From positions 3,844,001 through 3,908,000 of the forward strand of contig AP018280.1 in the NCBI GenBank assembly GCA_004296455.1: DNA of 64,000 nucleotides, read 5' to 3'. The notes beneath the pieces are model-generated. The model did no database searches. It was not told the DNA's origin and saw nothing but the letters and a program-made list of their open reading frames with translations. Every line of letters starts with the position of its first letter. The first letter of the stretch is position 1. This document shows, piece by piece, positions 44,547 through 54,560 of this stretch. The position numbers and the translations under genes were made by a program. This DNA is from Calothrix sp. NIES-4101 (GTDB lineage: Bacteria; Cyanobacteriota; Cyanobacteriia; Cyanobacteriales; Nostocaceae).

Positions 44547-46085
44547 TTAGGAATAGCGAAACTTAACATCGAGAATCTGTCCTTTGGCAACCTGGACAGA
44601 TTTTAAACAACCCTGTAATAATTCCCGCTTATCTTCAATATCCAGTCTTTCCCAGTATATGGGGTTAGCAAAAGCTGCAACAATTCGATTTTTATGAACT
44701 AAATAACTTAGCTGCTGACTTTTTGTATCGGAAATAATACTAGCTATCTGTTGATTAATTAAATCGATCGCTTGATGAATTGCTGGGTTATTACCGGGAA
44801 TTAAACTTAACTGTCTGAGTTGTTGTTTGAGTGCGACTACTTCTTCTGATTCATTAATAATATTACTCTCAAATGATAAATCAGCGATCGCAGCTACTGA
44901 GTCGGCTTTTTGACATAGTAAAGGGATTAATTGTTGCTCAATTTGCATATCATTAATCATCTTTTTATTGGCACAGAGACGATTTTTATTATAGTTATTA
45001 CACTGATAGTAACTAATTTTTCTATCTGCTTTTTTACGGTATTGAGAAGTTTGAATAAACATCGAACTCCCACAACAACCACAATAGATTAAACCAGTAA
45101 AAATATTATTGATTTGGGTAGGTTGGCTACACCAAGCATTATTTCTATTTTTATGGGTAATTGTGAAAATTTCTTCCCTCTCATCCATTGTGATTAATGT
45201 TTGTTCGGGATGGGTATGCCAAACTATATTTTCTTCTTGATAAACCGAACTCCATTTGTTACGCTTTCTTTGATCATAGGCAGTACCACCAGCTAAAACG
45301 GGATTTTTGAACCATAGTTGCAATCCTTTGGCAGTCCATCCCAAACCAGTATTTTTGCTTTTTGGCTTCGTCAAAGCAGTACTAATATCATCACCAATAT
45401 CAATTAAATTACTACTTTCTTTGTCCTTAAAAGCAGTAATATTGCGAGTTACACCAAAGTAAGCATTTAACTGTACCGCAGTCTGTCGAAATGACTTAGC
45501 CTGGAAATAGGTGTCAACAACCAACCTCGCTACCTGTGAACATGTATATTCTTTTCTGTCTTCCAGGGTGCAGACAATGGGAGTATGGTCTAACTCGTAG
45601 CGATCGCCTTCTCTAACAAACCCAAAAGGTACAATATAATGGGGCTTTTTATTTCTGCGTCGCACTTCCAAATCCTTAGTCACCCGCAGCGATAACATTT
45701 CTGTTTCAAACTCAGCCGCAATCACCCGGATATTGGTTGCTAACTTTCCTCCCACTGTCTCTAAATCAAAACTGTCGTCCAAAGCCTCCATTTTGACATG
45801 ATGCTGCTGCAAAACATGCACAAGTTGACTAAATAAAACAATTGAACTAGTCAAGCGATCGATTCGTGTAAATATCAATTTTTGAATCGTACCCACTGGA
45901 GAAGACTTGACATAATCAATTAACCGTAATAGCCCATCCCGACGATTATTTGTGCGCTGGGCGATATCATAAAATATTTTTTTCGCCCCAGCATCTCGTA
46001 ATCTGCGGATTTGCTTTGTGAGCGCATTCCCATCTGATTCTTGCTTTTCCGATGATTCCCTGGCATATCCGATAACTTCGCCCAT
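44547..46085 (-). CDS. Large serine recombinase, XisF-like
   Basis: 512 residues. The resolvase domain begins MGEVIGYARESSEKQESDGN (serine nucleophile in ESS), followed by KLIFTRIDRLTSSIVLFSQL and AEFETEMLSLRVTKDLEVRR. The recombinase domain spans about 160-300 (KGLQLWFKNPVLAGGTAYDQ). A zinc ribbon follows (IYCGCCGSSMF with YQCNNYNKNRLCANKK), then a coiled coil. Length and layout resemble XisF, which excises the fdxN element during heterocyst development, but general transposon or phage integrases look alike. No XisH or XisI genes are nearby. The 126-bp upstream gap holds only its promoter. Confidence 0.75.
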   Translation of the reverse strand: MGEVIGYARESSEKQESDGNALTKQIRRLRDAGAKKIFYDIAQRTNNRRDGLLRLIDYVKSSPVGTIQKLIFTRIDRLTSSIVLFSQLVHVLQQHHVKMEALDDSFDLETVGGKLATNIRVIAAEFETEMLSLRVTKDLEVRRRNKKPHYIVPFGFVREGDRYELDHTPIVCTLEDRKEYTCSQVARLVVDTYFQAKSFRQTAVQLNAYFGVTRNITAFKDKESSNLIDIGDDISTALTKPKSKNTGLGWTAKGLQLWFKNPVLAGGTAYDQRKRNKWSSVYQEENIVWHTHPEQTLITMDEREEIFTITHKNRNNAWCSQPTQINNIFTGLIYCGCCGSSMFIQTSQYRKKADRKISYYQCNNYNKNRLCANKKMINDMQIEQQLIPLLCQKADSVAAIADLSFESNIINESEEVVALKQQLRQLSLIPGNNPAIHQAIDLINQQIASIISDTKSQQLSYLVHKNRIVAAFANPIYWERLDIEDKRELLQGCLKSVQVAKGQILDVKFRYS

Positions 46086-46210
46086 ATCCTATACCAAAAT
46101 TGGGATTCTGAAATTATATCTGATACTAAAATCAATGCGGAGATCGGAAATAAGCTAATACGGAAAATTTTTAATCAAACTGTAAATGTTAGCTGTGGAC
46201 ATAATATTAA

Positions 46211-47620
46211 TTACATTTCTTCTAACTCCTTACCCTTAGTTTCTTTAATTAAGAGAATGACAAAGAAAATAGAAATTGCTGAAGCAATAGTATACAAACC
46301 GTAAGCTGAACCTAAGCCAAAGTTTTTCAATAAAGGGGGGAAGGTAGTAGAAATCAGAAAATTGGCAAGCCACTGTACCGCAGCCGCTAAAGATAGGGCA
46401 GCAGCCCGAATTTTATTATTAAATATTTCTCCCAACATTACCCAAACAATTGGTCCCCAGGAGAAGCCAAAGAACACCACGTATAAATTAGCGGCAATTA
46501 AAGCAATGATTCCCGATGTACCAGGAAGAGTAGGATTTCCCGTGACTGCATCGACAGCAGCATTACCAAAAATCACAGTCAAAGTACCCAAAGTCACCGT
46601 CATGCCAATAGAACCTAGAGCCAGTAACGGTTTGCGACCAAATTTATCTACATATGCGATCGCAATCAAGGTAGTTAAAATATTTACAACCCCAGTAATC
46701 ACAGTAATCAGTAAAGAGTTTTGTTCGGAGAATCCCACTGCCTGCCACAATACACTGCTGTAGTAGAAAATAACGTTAATCCCTACAAACTGTTGCAGAA
46801 TCGACAATCCAATCCCTACCCAAACAATCGGCAATAATCCCCCACTACGACTGAGCAAGTCGGAAAATTTGGGTTTACGTTCCGTCAACACAGTTTGGCG
46901 AATTTCATCGATTTTAGCTTCAACATTACCACCAATGACTTTTTTGAGAACTACCCCTGCTTCTTCGTAGCGCTTTTGAGCAATTAAATATCGTGGTGAC
47001 TCTGGAATCATTAACGCCGCTACCCCATACAGTACCGCCGGAGGAACTTCTGTCCAAAACATCCATCTCCATGCCGTCACCCCAAACCAAAATGGTGCTT
47101 CTGCGGAACCTGCTCCCGATGCAATAAAGTAATTACAAAGTAATGCTAAAAATATCCCCACAACTATTGCTAATTGTTGCAAGGAACCGAGTCTTCCCCG
47201 TAAGTGGGCTGGTGCAACCTCCGCAATATATGCGGGAGCAATCACACTTGCCATCCCCACAGCAACACCACCTAAAGAACGCCAAAACATAAAATCCCAA
47301 ATACCAAAGGGAATTCCTGAACCAATGGCGCTCATAGTAAACATAATTGCCGCCACAACCATGGTTCTAATTCGACCTTGTCTATCGGCAATTGGCCCCG
47401 CAATCCAAGCTCCTAAGGCTGAAGCTAATAATGCTGAGGAGACAGCAAACCCTGTCATCAGGCTATCAATATTAAATGTTTTGCTCAAGGCTGCTACTGC
47501 ACCATTTATGACAGCAGTATCAAAACCGAATAAAAAACCACCTAATGCTGCGGCGACTGCAATTAAAATTACATAGGTAGAATTTTGTTCTTTAGTTGCG
47601 ATCGGACTTTTAAATACCAT
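46211..47620 (-). CDS. glcP: MFS sugar transporter (glucose permease type)
   Basis: 469 residues with 12 helices of the sugar porter family. Signatures are GFLFGFDTAVINGAV, the A-loop GPIADRQGRIRTM, IAEVAPAHLRGRLGSLQQL, IPESPRYLIA, QQFVGINVIFYYSSVL and the B-loop VDKFGRKPLLALG. It resembles cyanobacterial GlcP, which takes up glucose or fructose. It lies back to back with an exported GH31 glucosidase gene, with 765 bp between them, suggesting coordinated use of released sugar. No regulator gene is adjacent. Confidence 0.88.
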   Translation of the reverse strand: MVFKSPIATKEQNSTYVILIAVAAALGGFLFGFDTAVINGAVAALSKTFNIDSLMTGFAVSSALLASALGAWIAGPIADRQGRIRTMVVAAIMFTMSAIGSGIPFGIWDFMFWRSLGGVAVGMASVIAPAYIAEVAPAHLRGRLGSLQQLAIVVGIFLALLCNYFIASGAGSAEAPFWFGVTAWRWMFWTEVPPAVLYGVAALMIPESPRYLIAQKRYEEAGVVLKKVIGGNVEAKIDEIRQTVLTERKPKFSDLLSRSGGLLPIVWVGIGLSILQQFVGINVIFYYSSVLWQAVGFSEQNSLLITVITGVVNILTTLIAIAYVDKFGRKPLLALGSIGMTVTLGTLTVIFGNAAVDAVTGNPTLPGTSGIIALIAANLYVVFFGFSWGPIVWVMLGEIFNNKIRAAALSLAAAVQWLANFLISTTFPPLLKNFGLGSAYGLYTIASAISIFFVILLIKETKGKELEEM

Positions 47621-47790
47621 TTGCTATTTCCTACTTTCCCTGATTATTGTAATTTGCTGTATTGATTTGGCTGAATTTTGCTAGATTTATATGCAAATTA
47701 TTTGTAAATTATCTAGCGCCAATTGCCAACTAGCAAAACCCATTTTCTGCAAGAAGTTGGGTGATGTTAATTATGTTCATTTAAGTTCAT

Positions 47791-47817
47791 TAAATTTTAT
47801 CAACCTGATAAAATTTA
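47791..47817. promoter_or_regulatory. Perfect 12-bp inverted repeat between glcP and GH31 gene
   Basis: TAAATTTTATCA, spacer ACC, then TGATAAAATTTA, a perfect 12-bp palindrome with three-base spacer, 171 bp before the glcP start. It lies in a 765-bp divergent region (47621-48385) with no other clear gene or signal. The symmetry suits an operator more than a terminator since no T-run follows. No candidate regulator is known. Confidence 0.45.
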
Positions 47818-48385
47818 GATGCCAATACCGAATGAAGTTCTCTACTAATATGCAGATAAATTTGCAAATGTCAACTGAACTTCACCCCTCAATTATAGAT
47901 AGTCATGTGTTCAAAGACTATCAACGTTGATTTTCTTTACTTATTTCTGGAATTATTAAGAAAATTTTAATTTTTTTGATTTCTGTTGCGAAATTAATGT
48001 AATATCCCAATTTACATCGTATTTAATCAGACTAGTGGTGCATCAACAGAAATATTATGCCGAATATGGATCAGGTTTTCACCCCCATCAGAAGATACAA
48101 CAGTCCTAAGTTGACTAAGTCGAAACTAGCTCTGCTAGTCAGCTTTTAAAGCGTATCTTACTTATTTAGACGAGAAAAATAAGAATTTTGTCACTGTTCC
48201 AAATTATAAAAATACTCAAGCACTTCATCTCTCGATTAGTGTGTAAATCGTGATAATTTCTCATGGGCTTGTACCGAGATTCTCCTGGAGAAAATTTTGG
48301 TTTTAATGCCAACAAAGCTGAAATTGCGAGAATAGAAACATCGTATTAATCAACTTTTGTGTATATAAATTAAGTCGCTATATTG

Positions 48386-51300
48386 ATGAAAAAAATTATG
48401 AAAAATGTCATGACCAATATTTCTCATTTGATATTTTTACCTCTATCATTTTTGAGTTTGAGTAATCCTGCATTAGCAGAAATTAAACGAGTTAAATTTA
48501 GTCATAACAGTCAAGATTTAATAATTGAAGTATTAGATGACGACCTGATTCATTTTGAGCTATCAGCACAGGGCAAAAGTTCCCCAATTGACGCTCCATT
48601 ACAGACTTCACCGATGATTGCTCATAAAAATTATTCCGGTGCATCTGCCTATTCCCTGAATCAAAATATAATTGAAACCAAAGAAATACATGTCAAGATA
48701 AATCCGAATAATTTATGTATTTCTCTCACCGATAAAGTCAAAAAAGCTGCACTAACTACAATTTGCCCGCAGGATTTGCAGCAAGATTGGAAAGGTTTAA
48801 CTCTCACACCCGAAAAAATCGAAAATATCTATGGTTTGGGACAGCAATTCAAAAAATTAGGTTCAGCAGATGGTGACTGGTTGAGTCATGGAGTGCGAGC
48901 AGAACAACCCCAAGGACAAGAACAAGCACATGGAAATGGTTTTATGCCATTTGGTTCTGCCGGGATGGTGGGAAATGTCCAATTTCCGATTATGTATGCT
49001 GTCGGCAAGAATAATCTCAACTATGCTCTATTCCTTGATAACCCTTACAAACAACGCTGGGACTTTAATAGCACACCCTGGAAAGTGCAAATGTGGGGGG
49101 ATCAAATTCGCTTTTATGTAATGACAGGTAAAGATTTACCCAATCTCCGCCAAGATTATCTGGAATTAGTGGGTAAACCACCAGTGCCACCAAAAAAAGC
49201 CTTTGGTTTGTGGGTTTCCGAATTTGGTTATAAAAACTGGAACCAGGTAAAAACCCTACGAGATGGTTTACGAAAAGATAAGTTTCCTGTCGATGGCTTT
49301 GTTTTAGACTTGCAGTGGTTTGGAGGAATTATTCCCAATAGTCCAGATAGTCGGATGGGAGCATTAGATTGGGACGAAAAGAGTAATGATGGTAACGACT
49401 TTGAATTTCCCAACCCCGGCAAAGAAATTGCAGATTTTTTAGCAGATGGTATTGGTTTAGTTGCGATCGAGGAATCCTATATCAACAAGAATACCAGTAC
49501 CTATGCAGCGATGAAAGCCGCAAACATGCTGGCATACAGCAAAACTAACAACCAGTGCGATGCAACCAAGCAATCCAACCCAGTGATTCTTAAAAACTGG
49601 TTTGGTGAAGGTGGGATGGTAGATTGGTCCGATCGCGCAGCAGGTGAATGGGTGCATGACAATCGCAGATTTCCTAATTTAGTTCAGAAGGGAATTCTGG
49701 GTCATTGGACAGATTTAGGAGAGCCGGAAAAATACGACGGTAATGCTTGTTATGAAGGAATAGAAGTTGCCGCAGGCAAACGTAAAAACCAGCATGGAGA
49801 TATCCACAACCTCTACAACTTGTTTTGGAACCAGTCTATATATGAAGGTTATTTTCGCGATCGCCAGAAAATCAACCGCAGACCTTTTATTGTCACACGT
49901 TCCGGCGCACCGGGGATTCAAAGGTATGGTGCTGCGATGTGGTCTGGGGATATTGGTTCCAATCTGGAATTGCTGGCGACTCATTTAAATTCGCAAATGC
50001 ACATGTCTTTCTCTGGAATCGATTATTACGGGTCAGATATTGGTGGTTTTCGACGCGAAGGCATTCCCTATAACGAAAACCATTCTGGAAATTTACAGTA
50101 TGAAGCGGAAATGTATACCCAATGGTTTGCGAATGGTGCTTGGTTTGATGTACCCATACGTCCCCATACAGATAATAGCTTCCAAACAGAAAAGCGTTAT
50201 GAAACATCACCAAACTTGGTAGGTGACAAACAAATCAATGTAGCGAATCTCCGCCAACGTTACGAATTAACTCCTTACTATTACTCTCTTGCTTACCGTG
50301 CCTTTTTACAAGCAGAACCTTTAATTGCTCCTCTAGTTTTCTACTTCCAGAATGACCCCCAAGTAAGAAATATTGGACATCAAAAACTAATTGGTAAAGA
50401 TATGATGGTGGGAGTTGTTGCCAAACATGGGGAATATGAACGTGATGTTTATTTACCTCAAGGTAAATGGATAAATTACCATACAAATCAATGGTTAAAT
50501 AGCTCTGGTGATTGGCTCAAATCTTTTCCAACCTATATCAATGGTATTCTCCGTTTGCCAACTTTCGTGCGTTCCGGGGCAATTATTCCTTTAATGTATG
50601 TCGATGCAGACACCAAAAATACCTTCGGGGATAGGCTAGATAAAACTCAGAGAGATGAATTAATTTTGAAAGTTTATCCTGATGAAAAGCAGAATGAATT
50701 TACACTTTATGAAGATGATGGTGAGACTATTAGCTATGGTAGAAACAAAGAGGCTCGCTATCAAACTAGAATTACCAACATTAAGAATCAAAAGTTAGCA
50801 AATATTGCCACAGTAACAATTTCTAAATCGATAGGCACATACAAAAATGCAATTCAACAACGAAATAATTTAGTTCAGCTAATTGTTGAGAATGCCAAAG
50901 CGACAACCGTAAGTATGAACGGGAGAAAATTAACTCAATTCAATAGTAAAGCAGACTTTGAAGCAACTGAAAGTGGTTGGTATAATGCTGGAGAAAATTT
51001 GATTCTGGCGAAATCAGGGATTCAAAATACTCAGCAAGAGAAAAAATTTGAATTTACTTTAACTAGCATTCCTGTGACGACATCTATAAATTTTGTCTGC
51101 GATAATGCTTGGACAAATTCTGGAGAAAGCATACATGTAGTTGGCAACCAACCGCAATTAGGAAATTGGGATATTAACAAAGCCCAAGCTCTATCTGCAA
51201 ATATTAACTACGCATATATCCACAATCCACCACCAAATCATAACGGAATCGGAGCAAAAACACCAAAATGGACAGGCTTAATTTCAGGCTTGTCAACTAA

Positions 51301-51427
51301 TACATCGATTGAGTGGAAATGTGTGAAAAAACTTGCCTCCGGTAAATGGCAATGGCAAACAGGAGATAATAACCGTATCCAAAGTAAAAATATTACTTAT
51401 TCAGGTTCCAGCCAGGGAAAATTGTAG
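48386..51427 (+). CDS. Exported GH31 alpha-glucosidase with C-terminal starch-binding domain
   Basis: 1013 residues from ATG 48386 (a TTG one codon earlier is less likely). A signal peptide covers about 1-30 (LSHLIFLPLSFLSLSNPALAE-like hydrophobic stretch ending ALA). The GH31 catalytic barrel shows KFPVDGFVLDLQWFGG, the nucleophile region GHWTDLGEPEKYDG and the acid/base region YGAAMWSGDIGSN. Beta-sandwich domains follow, and the last about 100 residues (NFVCDNAWTNSGESIHVVG, QLGNWDINKA, IEWKCVKK) form a CBM20-type starch-binding module. It would release glucose or related sugars from alpha-glucans outside the cell, next to glcP. A terminator follows. Confidence 0.88.
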   Translation: MKKIMKNVMTNISHLIFLPLSFLSLSNPALAEIKRVKFSHNSQDLIIEVLDDDLIHFELSAQGKSSPIDAPLQTSPMIAHKNYSGASAYSLNQNIIETKEIHVKINPNNLCISLTDKVKKAALTTICPQDLQQDWKGLTLTPEKIENIYGLGQQFKKLGSADGDWLSHGVRAEQPQGQEQAHGNGFMPFGSAGMVGNVQFPIMYAVGKNNLNYALFLDNPYKQRWDFNSTPWKVQMWGDQIRFYVMTGKDLPNLRQDYLELVGKPPVPPKKAFGLWVSEFGYKNWNQVKTLRDGLRKDKFPVDGFVLDLQWFGGIIPNSPDSRMGALDWDEKSNDGNDFEFPNPGKEIADFLADGIGLVAIEESYINKNTSTYAAMKAANMLAYSKTNNQCDATKQSNPVILKNWFGEGGMVDWSDRAAGEWVHDNRRFPNLVQKGILGHWTDLGEPEKYDGNACYEGIEVAAGKRKNQHGDIHNLYNLFWNQSIYEGYFRDRQKINRRPFIVTRSGAPGIQRYGAAMWSGDIGSNLELLATHLNSQMHMSFSGIDYYGSDIGGFRREGIPYNENHSGNLQYEAEMYTQWFANGAWFDVPIRPHTDNSFQTEKRYETSPNLVGDKQINVANLRQRYELTPYYYSLAYRAFLQAEPLIAPLVFYFQNDPQVRNIGHQKLIGKDMMVGVVAKHGEYERDVYLPQGKWINYHTNQWLNSSGDWLKSFPTYINGILRLPTFVRSGAIIPLMYVDADTKNTFGDRLDKTQRDELILKVYPDEKQNEFTLYEDDGETISYGRNKEARYQTRITNIKNQKLANIATVTISKSIGTYKNAIQQRNNLVQLIVENAKATTVSMNGRKLTQFNSKADFEATESGWYNAGENLILAKSGIQNTQQEKKFEFTLTSIPVTTSINFVCDNAWTNSGESIHVVGNQPQLGNWDINKAQALSANINYAYIHNPPPNHNGIGAKTPKWTGLISGLSTNTSIEWKCVKKLASGKWQWQTGDNNRIQSKNITYSGSSQGKL

Positions 51428-52213
51428 AAGACTTATTATCACAATGCTCAAATTAAGCTTTTGAGCATTTTTTGAGCATTTTATTATATGTTTGCCATAT
51501 ATCGGATAGAAAGCATCATACGCCAGATTAATTCCACCGATACTTTTGATGGCAACAATTTCTCCTTTTTGTAATAGAGTACAAACAGCATCTATTTCAT
51601 CCAGCATCGAAAACATGGGAACTGTAAAAGGCTTGCCATCAGCCCGTTCTAGCCATGCCTTGGGACCACAAACATGGCAAGCTGTTGGCTGGGCATGGAA
51701 ACGACGGTTTGTGACATCTTTATAATCGCGATCGCATGTTGGGCACATCGCAAATTCTGCCATGCTAGTATTGGTGCGATCGTAGGGTATGGAACGAATA
51801 ATACTTAGGCGTGGGCCACAGTGAGTACAATTAGTAAAAGGATAGCGAAACCAACGACTGTAGGGATCAAAAATTTCGGCTTGACATTGGGGACAAGTGG
51901 CAGCATCAGCAGCAATTTGAGTATTAATTACATTATGAATACTGTTAGAAATGACAAAGTCATCGAAATTCAATTCGCCTATATATTGGGTTCGAGTTAT
52001 TTCATTTATTTTTGCTAATGGCGGGCATTCTTGTTGTAATTGACGAACAAATTCAGTTATCTTATCCTCAGTCCCTAAGATTTTAATTAATACTCCTTTC
52101 CCATCATTATAAACTTCACCCTTCAAGCCTAATGCTTTAGCTATACGATAAACATTAGGTCTAAATCCCACACCTTGAACCACTCCATCAACTCGAATTT
52201 CTTCAGTTATCAT
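51401..52213 (-). pseudogene. hypF: HypF, N-terminal fragment
   Basis: HypF makes the thiocarbamate precursor of the CN ligands of [NiFe]-hydrogenase and is normally about 750-780 residues. Here residues 1-234 match: the acylphosphatase domain (RVDGVVQGVGFRPNVYRIA), four zinc-binding CxxC pairs (C107/C110, C129/C132, C157/C160, C179/C182), and the start of the YrdC-like domain (GEIVAIKSIGGINLAYDA). After 51512 the homology ends; a 36-residue unrelated tail runs to a stop at 51401, overlapping the GH31 3' end. The carbamoyl-transferase part is absent from the window, so this copy cannot function. Alternatives: a breakpoint or an inserted DNA element. Confidence 0.85.
51443..51474 (+). terminator. 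Intrinsic terminator after GH31 gene
   Basis: AATGCTCAAA (51443-51452) and TTTGAGCATT (51460-51469) form a perfect 10-bp stem with a 7-nt loop, followed by T-run. It starts 16 bp after the GH31 stop. It lies within the non-homologous tail of the convergent hypF fragment. The stem's right half is partly repeated at 51472-51480. Confidence 0.8.
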
Positions 52214-52362
52214 GTCTAGTGCGAATACAACTTATTTAATAATAAAAATTATCTGATACTAATTATCTAATACTAACTTTCTACAATAATGTCCTGAAGA
52301 AAAGTTAATACTTTTCCCCCAAGATATCGCTACGCATCAATATTTTCGCCTCGTCATTGATT

Positions 52363-53580
52363 TTAGGAAATAGCTGTCATCTTCCATAGTAAAATTCGAT
52401 TATTGCCAGAATCCGCAATCACTGCAATATCACCACATATCTGCATCCCATAAGACCAATTAACAGTATTACGCTTAGGTAGTCCAAAATTACTATTCTC
52501 ACTCTTACTGTGAAAACCATTTTGTCCTAATAAACCATCTGCATCTTTACCCATTAAAGAGCGGATATCATCAACCTTTTTCCATCCCAGCAACCGTGAA
52601 TTTGCAGTATCAGCCACGATTAGCCAATCATCCACAGCATCGACTCCATAGGGCATACTTAAACTACTAGGATTAGGAAAATAAACACCTTGATTTAACT
52701 CCACACAATCAAAACTTTTTTGACCGACAACTACCGCACAAGGTATATTATTTTCACTAGGGATTCCATCCCAAATCATGACTCTATTATTTCCGGCATC
52801 TGTAACAACAAGATTTTTTCCCCAAACAGTAATGTCATGACACCAGCGCATACTTGATGCTGATGCAGTCGCACCACCATTTTCATTGCGAGAAAGCATA
52901 TCTGGCTGTCCTAAAACTAAGTCCGCAGGTTGACCATTTTCTGTAGGTAATTGATGCCAAATTAAGACGCGACGATTTCCAGTATCAGCAACAAATAGTT
53001 TTCCTTGATGATAAAAAACTCCGTAACACCAGTTCAAAGTATTCGCCGCAGCTATGTATTTACCTCGATTAGGTTTATTTTCCGTAAAATCCACTTGCCC
53101 TAATACTAAATCAGCAGGAACATGACTATCTTGCGGTACTTTTTTCCAGATTAAAACACGATGGTTCCAAGCATCTGCTACTGCTAAACCTTCACCACAT
53201 GCACAAATACCTGTGGGGACATTAAATGTTGTTCTTCCTGGTAGAGTTTTCGCATTTTGTCCTTCATGAAAAAAATCAGGTTGTCCAATTACCCAATCTG
53301 CGGGTTGGCTATTTTGAGTAGGTAAATTTTTCCAACCTAATAACCGATGATGTCCTGTATCTGACACCCATAAAGAACCTTTTTCTGAGACTAAACAAGC
53401 TCCTCGCGGAGCAAACATTTCTATGGCACTTGGAGCCAAAGGAACTGCTAATTGTTCAGGCGTAATTGGTTTACCTAAAATTACTTCAGCGCCTAATTTT
53501 GCAAGTGGTAACTGTAACAAACTCAGGTTTGCTTCTGGACTTATTTTTGATGTGGAAGTAATTTTAGTTTTGAAATACAT
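52363..53580 (-). CDS. NHL-repeat protein of the hydrogenase locus
   Basis: 405 residues with about six NHL-type beta-propeller blades (RGACLVSEKGSLWVSDTGHH, VPTGICACGEGLAVADAWNH, GVFYHQGKLFVADTGNR, DITVWGKNLVVTDAGNNR, MPYGVDAVDDWLIVADT). In heterocystous cyanobacteria an NHL-repeat gene lies beside hypF upstream of the hyp genes; this matches, since the next gene on this strand is the hypF fragment. Such proteins have been proposed to assist small-subunit maturation; the mechanism is not established. No signal peptide is seen. Confidence 0.8.
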   Translation of the reverse strand: MYFKTKITSTSKISPEANLSLLQLPLAKLGAEVILGKPITPEQLAVPLAPSAIEMFAPRGACLVSEKGSLWVSDTGHHRLLGWKNLPTQNSQPADWVIGQPDFFHEGQNAKTLPGRTTFNVPTGICACGEGLAVADAWNHRVLIWKKVPQDSHVPADLVLGQVDFTENKPNRGKYIAAANTLNWCYGVFYHQGKLFVADTGNRRVLIWHQLPTENGQPADLVLGQPDMLSRNENGGATASASSMRWCHDITVWGKNLVVTDAGNNRVMIWDGIPSENNIPCAVVVGQKSFDCVELNQGVYFPNPSSLSMPYGVDAVDDWLIVADTANSRLLGWKKVDDIRSLMGKDADGLLGQNGFHSKSENSNFGLPKRNTVNWSYGMQICGDIAVIADSGNNRILLWKMTAIS

Positions 53581-53742
53581 CAGTTTCGTTTGAATGTTTA
53601 TGAATATTTAACTTACTTTTAACTTTTAATTCTTATCTACTTATTAAGTATGTAGTGACAATCAAAACCAATAAGAATAGTGTAGTATCTCCTCTCTGGA
53701 AGATAGCTACTTTAGGTTTTGTATTTAATTAAACCTTATTAA

Positions 53743-54219
53743 TTATTTAACTGCCATAACATGTTTGATTTCTGGACAATATGTTTGAATTGCCTGTTCA
53801 ATTCCTTGAGATAAAGTTAAATGAGAAGTTGGACAATTTCGACATGTTCCCATTAATCTAATCTCTACAGTATCCGGCAGCTTAATTGAGACTAATTCCA
53901 CATCTCCATGATGATTCTTTAAATTAGGACGTACTTCTTCAATAGCAGCTTTTAGTCTTTGCTCTAAAGATGGTTGAGGTGGCTTGACAAGTTCGTGGTA
54001 AAGTAATACGCCATATACAACTTTGTCTGCAACGGCATTTTTTAATGCTGGCATTGATTCTTGCTTAACACTTTTAATTAAACGTGTTAATGCTTCTTTG
54101 TGTAGGGTTTCAATAGCTCTTTTTAAGCCAACAGCTACACCTCTTTGGCTTTCCTCCCAATCAGCTATAATTGCTTCAAAGCGACTGATTTCCTTAACTA
54201 ATTCTTCTAAATCATCCAT
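53743..54219 (-). CDS. NifU C-terminal-domain protein
   Basis: 158 residues. The N-terminal half (1-85) is helical without a known motif. The C-terminal half is a NifU-type domain (KAAIEEVRPNLKNHHGDVEL, then GTCRNCPTSHLTLSQGIEQA) whose CxxC pair can hold an iron-sulfur cluster. In hydrogenase or nitrogen-fixation clusters it would deliver clusters to target proteins such as HupS. It lies in the same minus-strand series as the NHL gene (162 bp) and the small membrane genes. Confidence 0.85.
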   Translation of the reverse strand: MDDLEELVKEISRFEAIIADWEESQRGVAVGLKRAIETLHKEALTRLIKSVKQESMPALKNAVADKVVYGVLLYHELVKPPQPSLEQRLKAAIEEVRPNLKNHHGDVELVSIKLPDTVEIRLMGTCRNCPTSHLTLSQGIEQAIQTYCPEIKHVMAVK

Positions 54220-54475
54220 GTGGTTATTTATTGATTTTGATTAATTTATAGAATTACTATTTAATTTTTGAACATATACATAGAAGAGAGAGTATGAGGC
54301 GTGGATTATCCTCCCACGAAACCGCCATTATGTTAGCGATATTAACGCACAATGCTGAAGGTTTTAGTGCGTTATGAACTTCGTTTTTATGTACCGTAAT
54401 GGCGCAACACGACAATACATTATTTTGTCAGCGCAAGTTTAGCCCACGCCAACAAAATTCAAACTCTACACTGGG

Positions 54476-54520
54476 TTTCGACACTTCGACAAGCTCAGTG
54501 CATCGCTACGCTCAACCCTA
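54476..54520. repeat. Dispersed CTTCGACAAGCTCAG-type repeat
   Basis: TTTCGACACTTCGACAAGCT is followed by CAGTGCATCGCTACGCTC, a sequence type found as a dispersed repeat in many bacterial genomes. The surrounding 54220-54560 (341 bp) has no gene; it contains a second short inverted pair but nothing else I can name. It separates the NifU-domain gene from the two small membrane genes. Confidence 0.5.
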
Positions 54521-54560
54521 GTTCAGTAGTTGTTTTGATAATTGACAAATATCGAAAATT

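Noticed and set aside
47691-47930. 79-codon plus-strand frame upstream of the GH31 gene
   Set aside because: Low-complexity, no family features, no good ribosome-binding site, and it spans the perfect palindrome.
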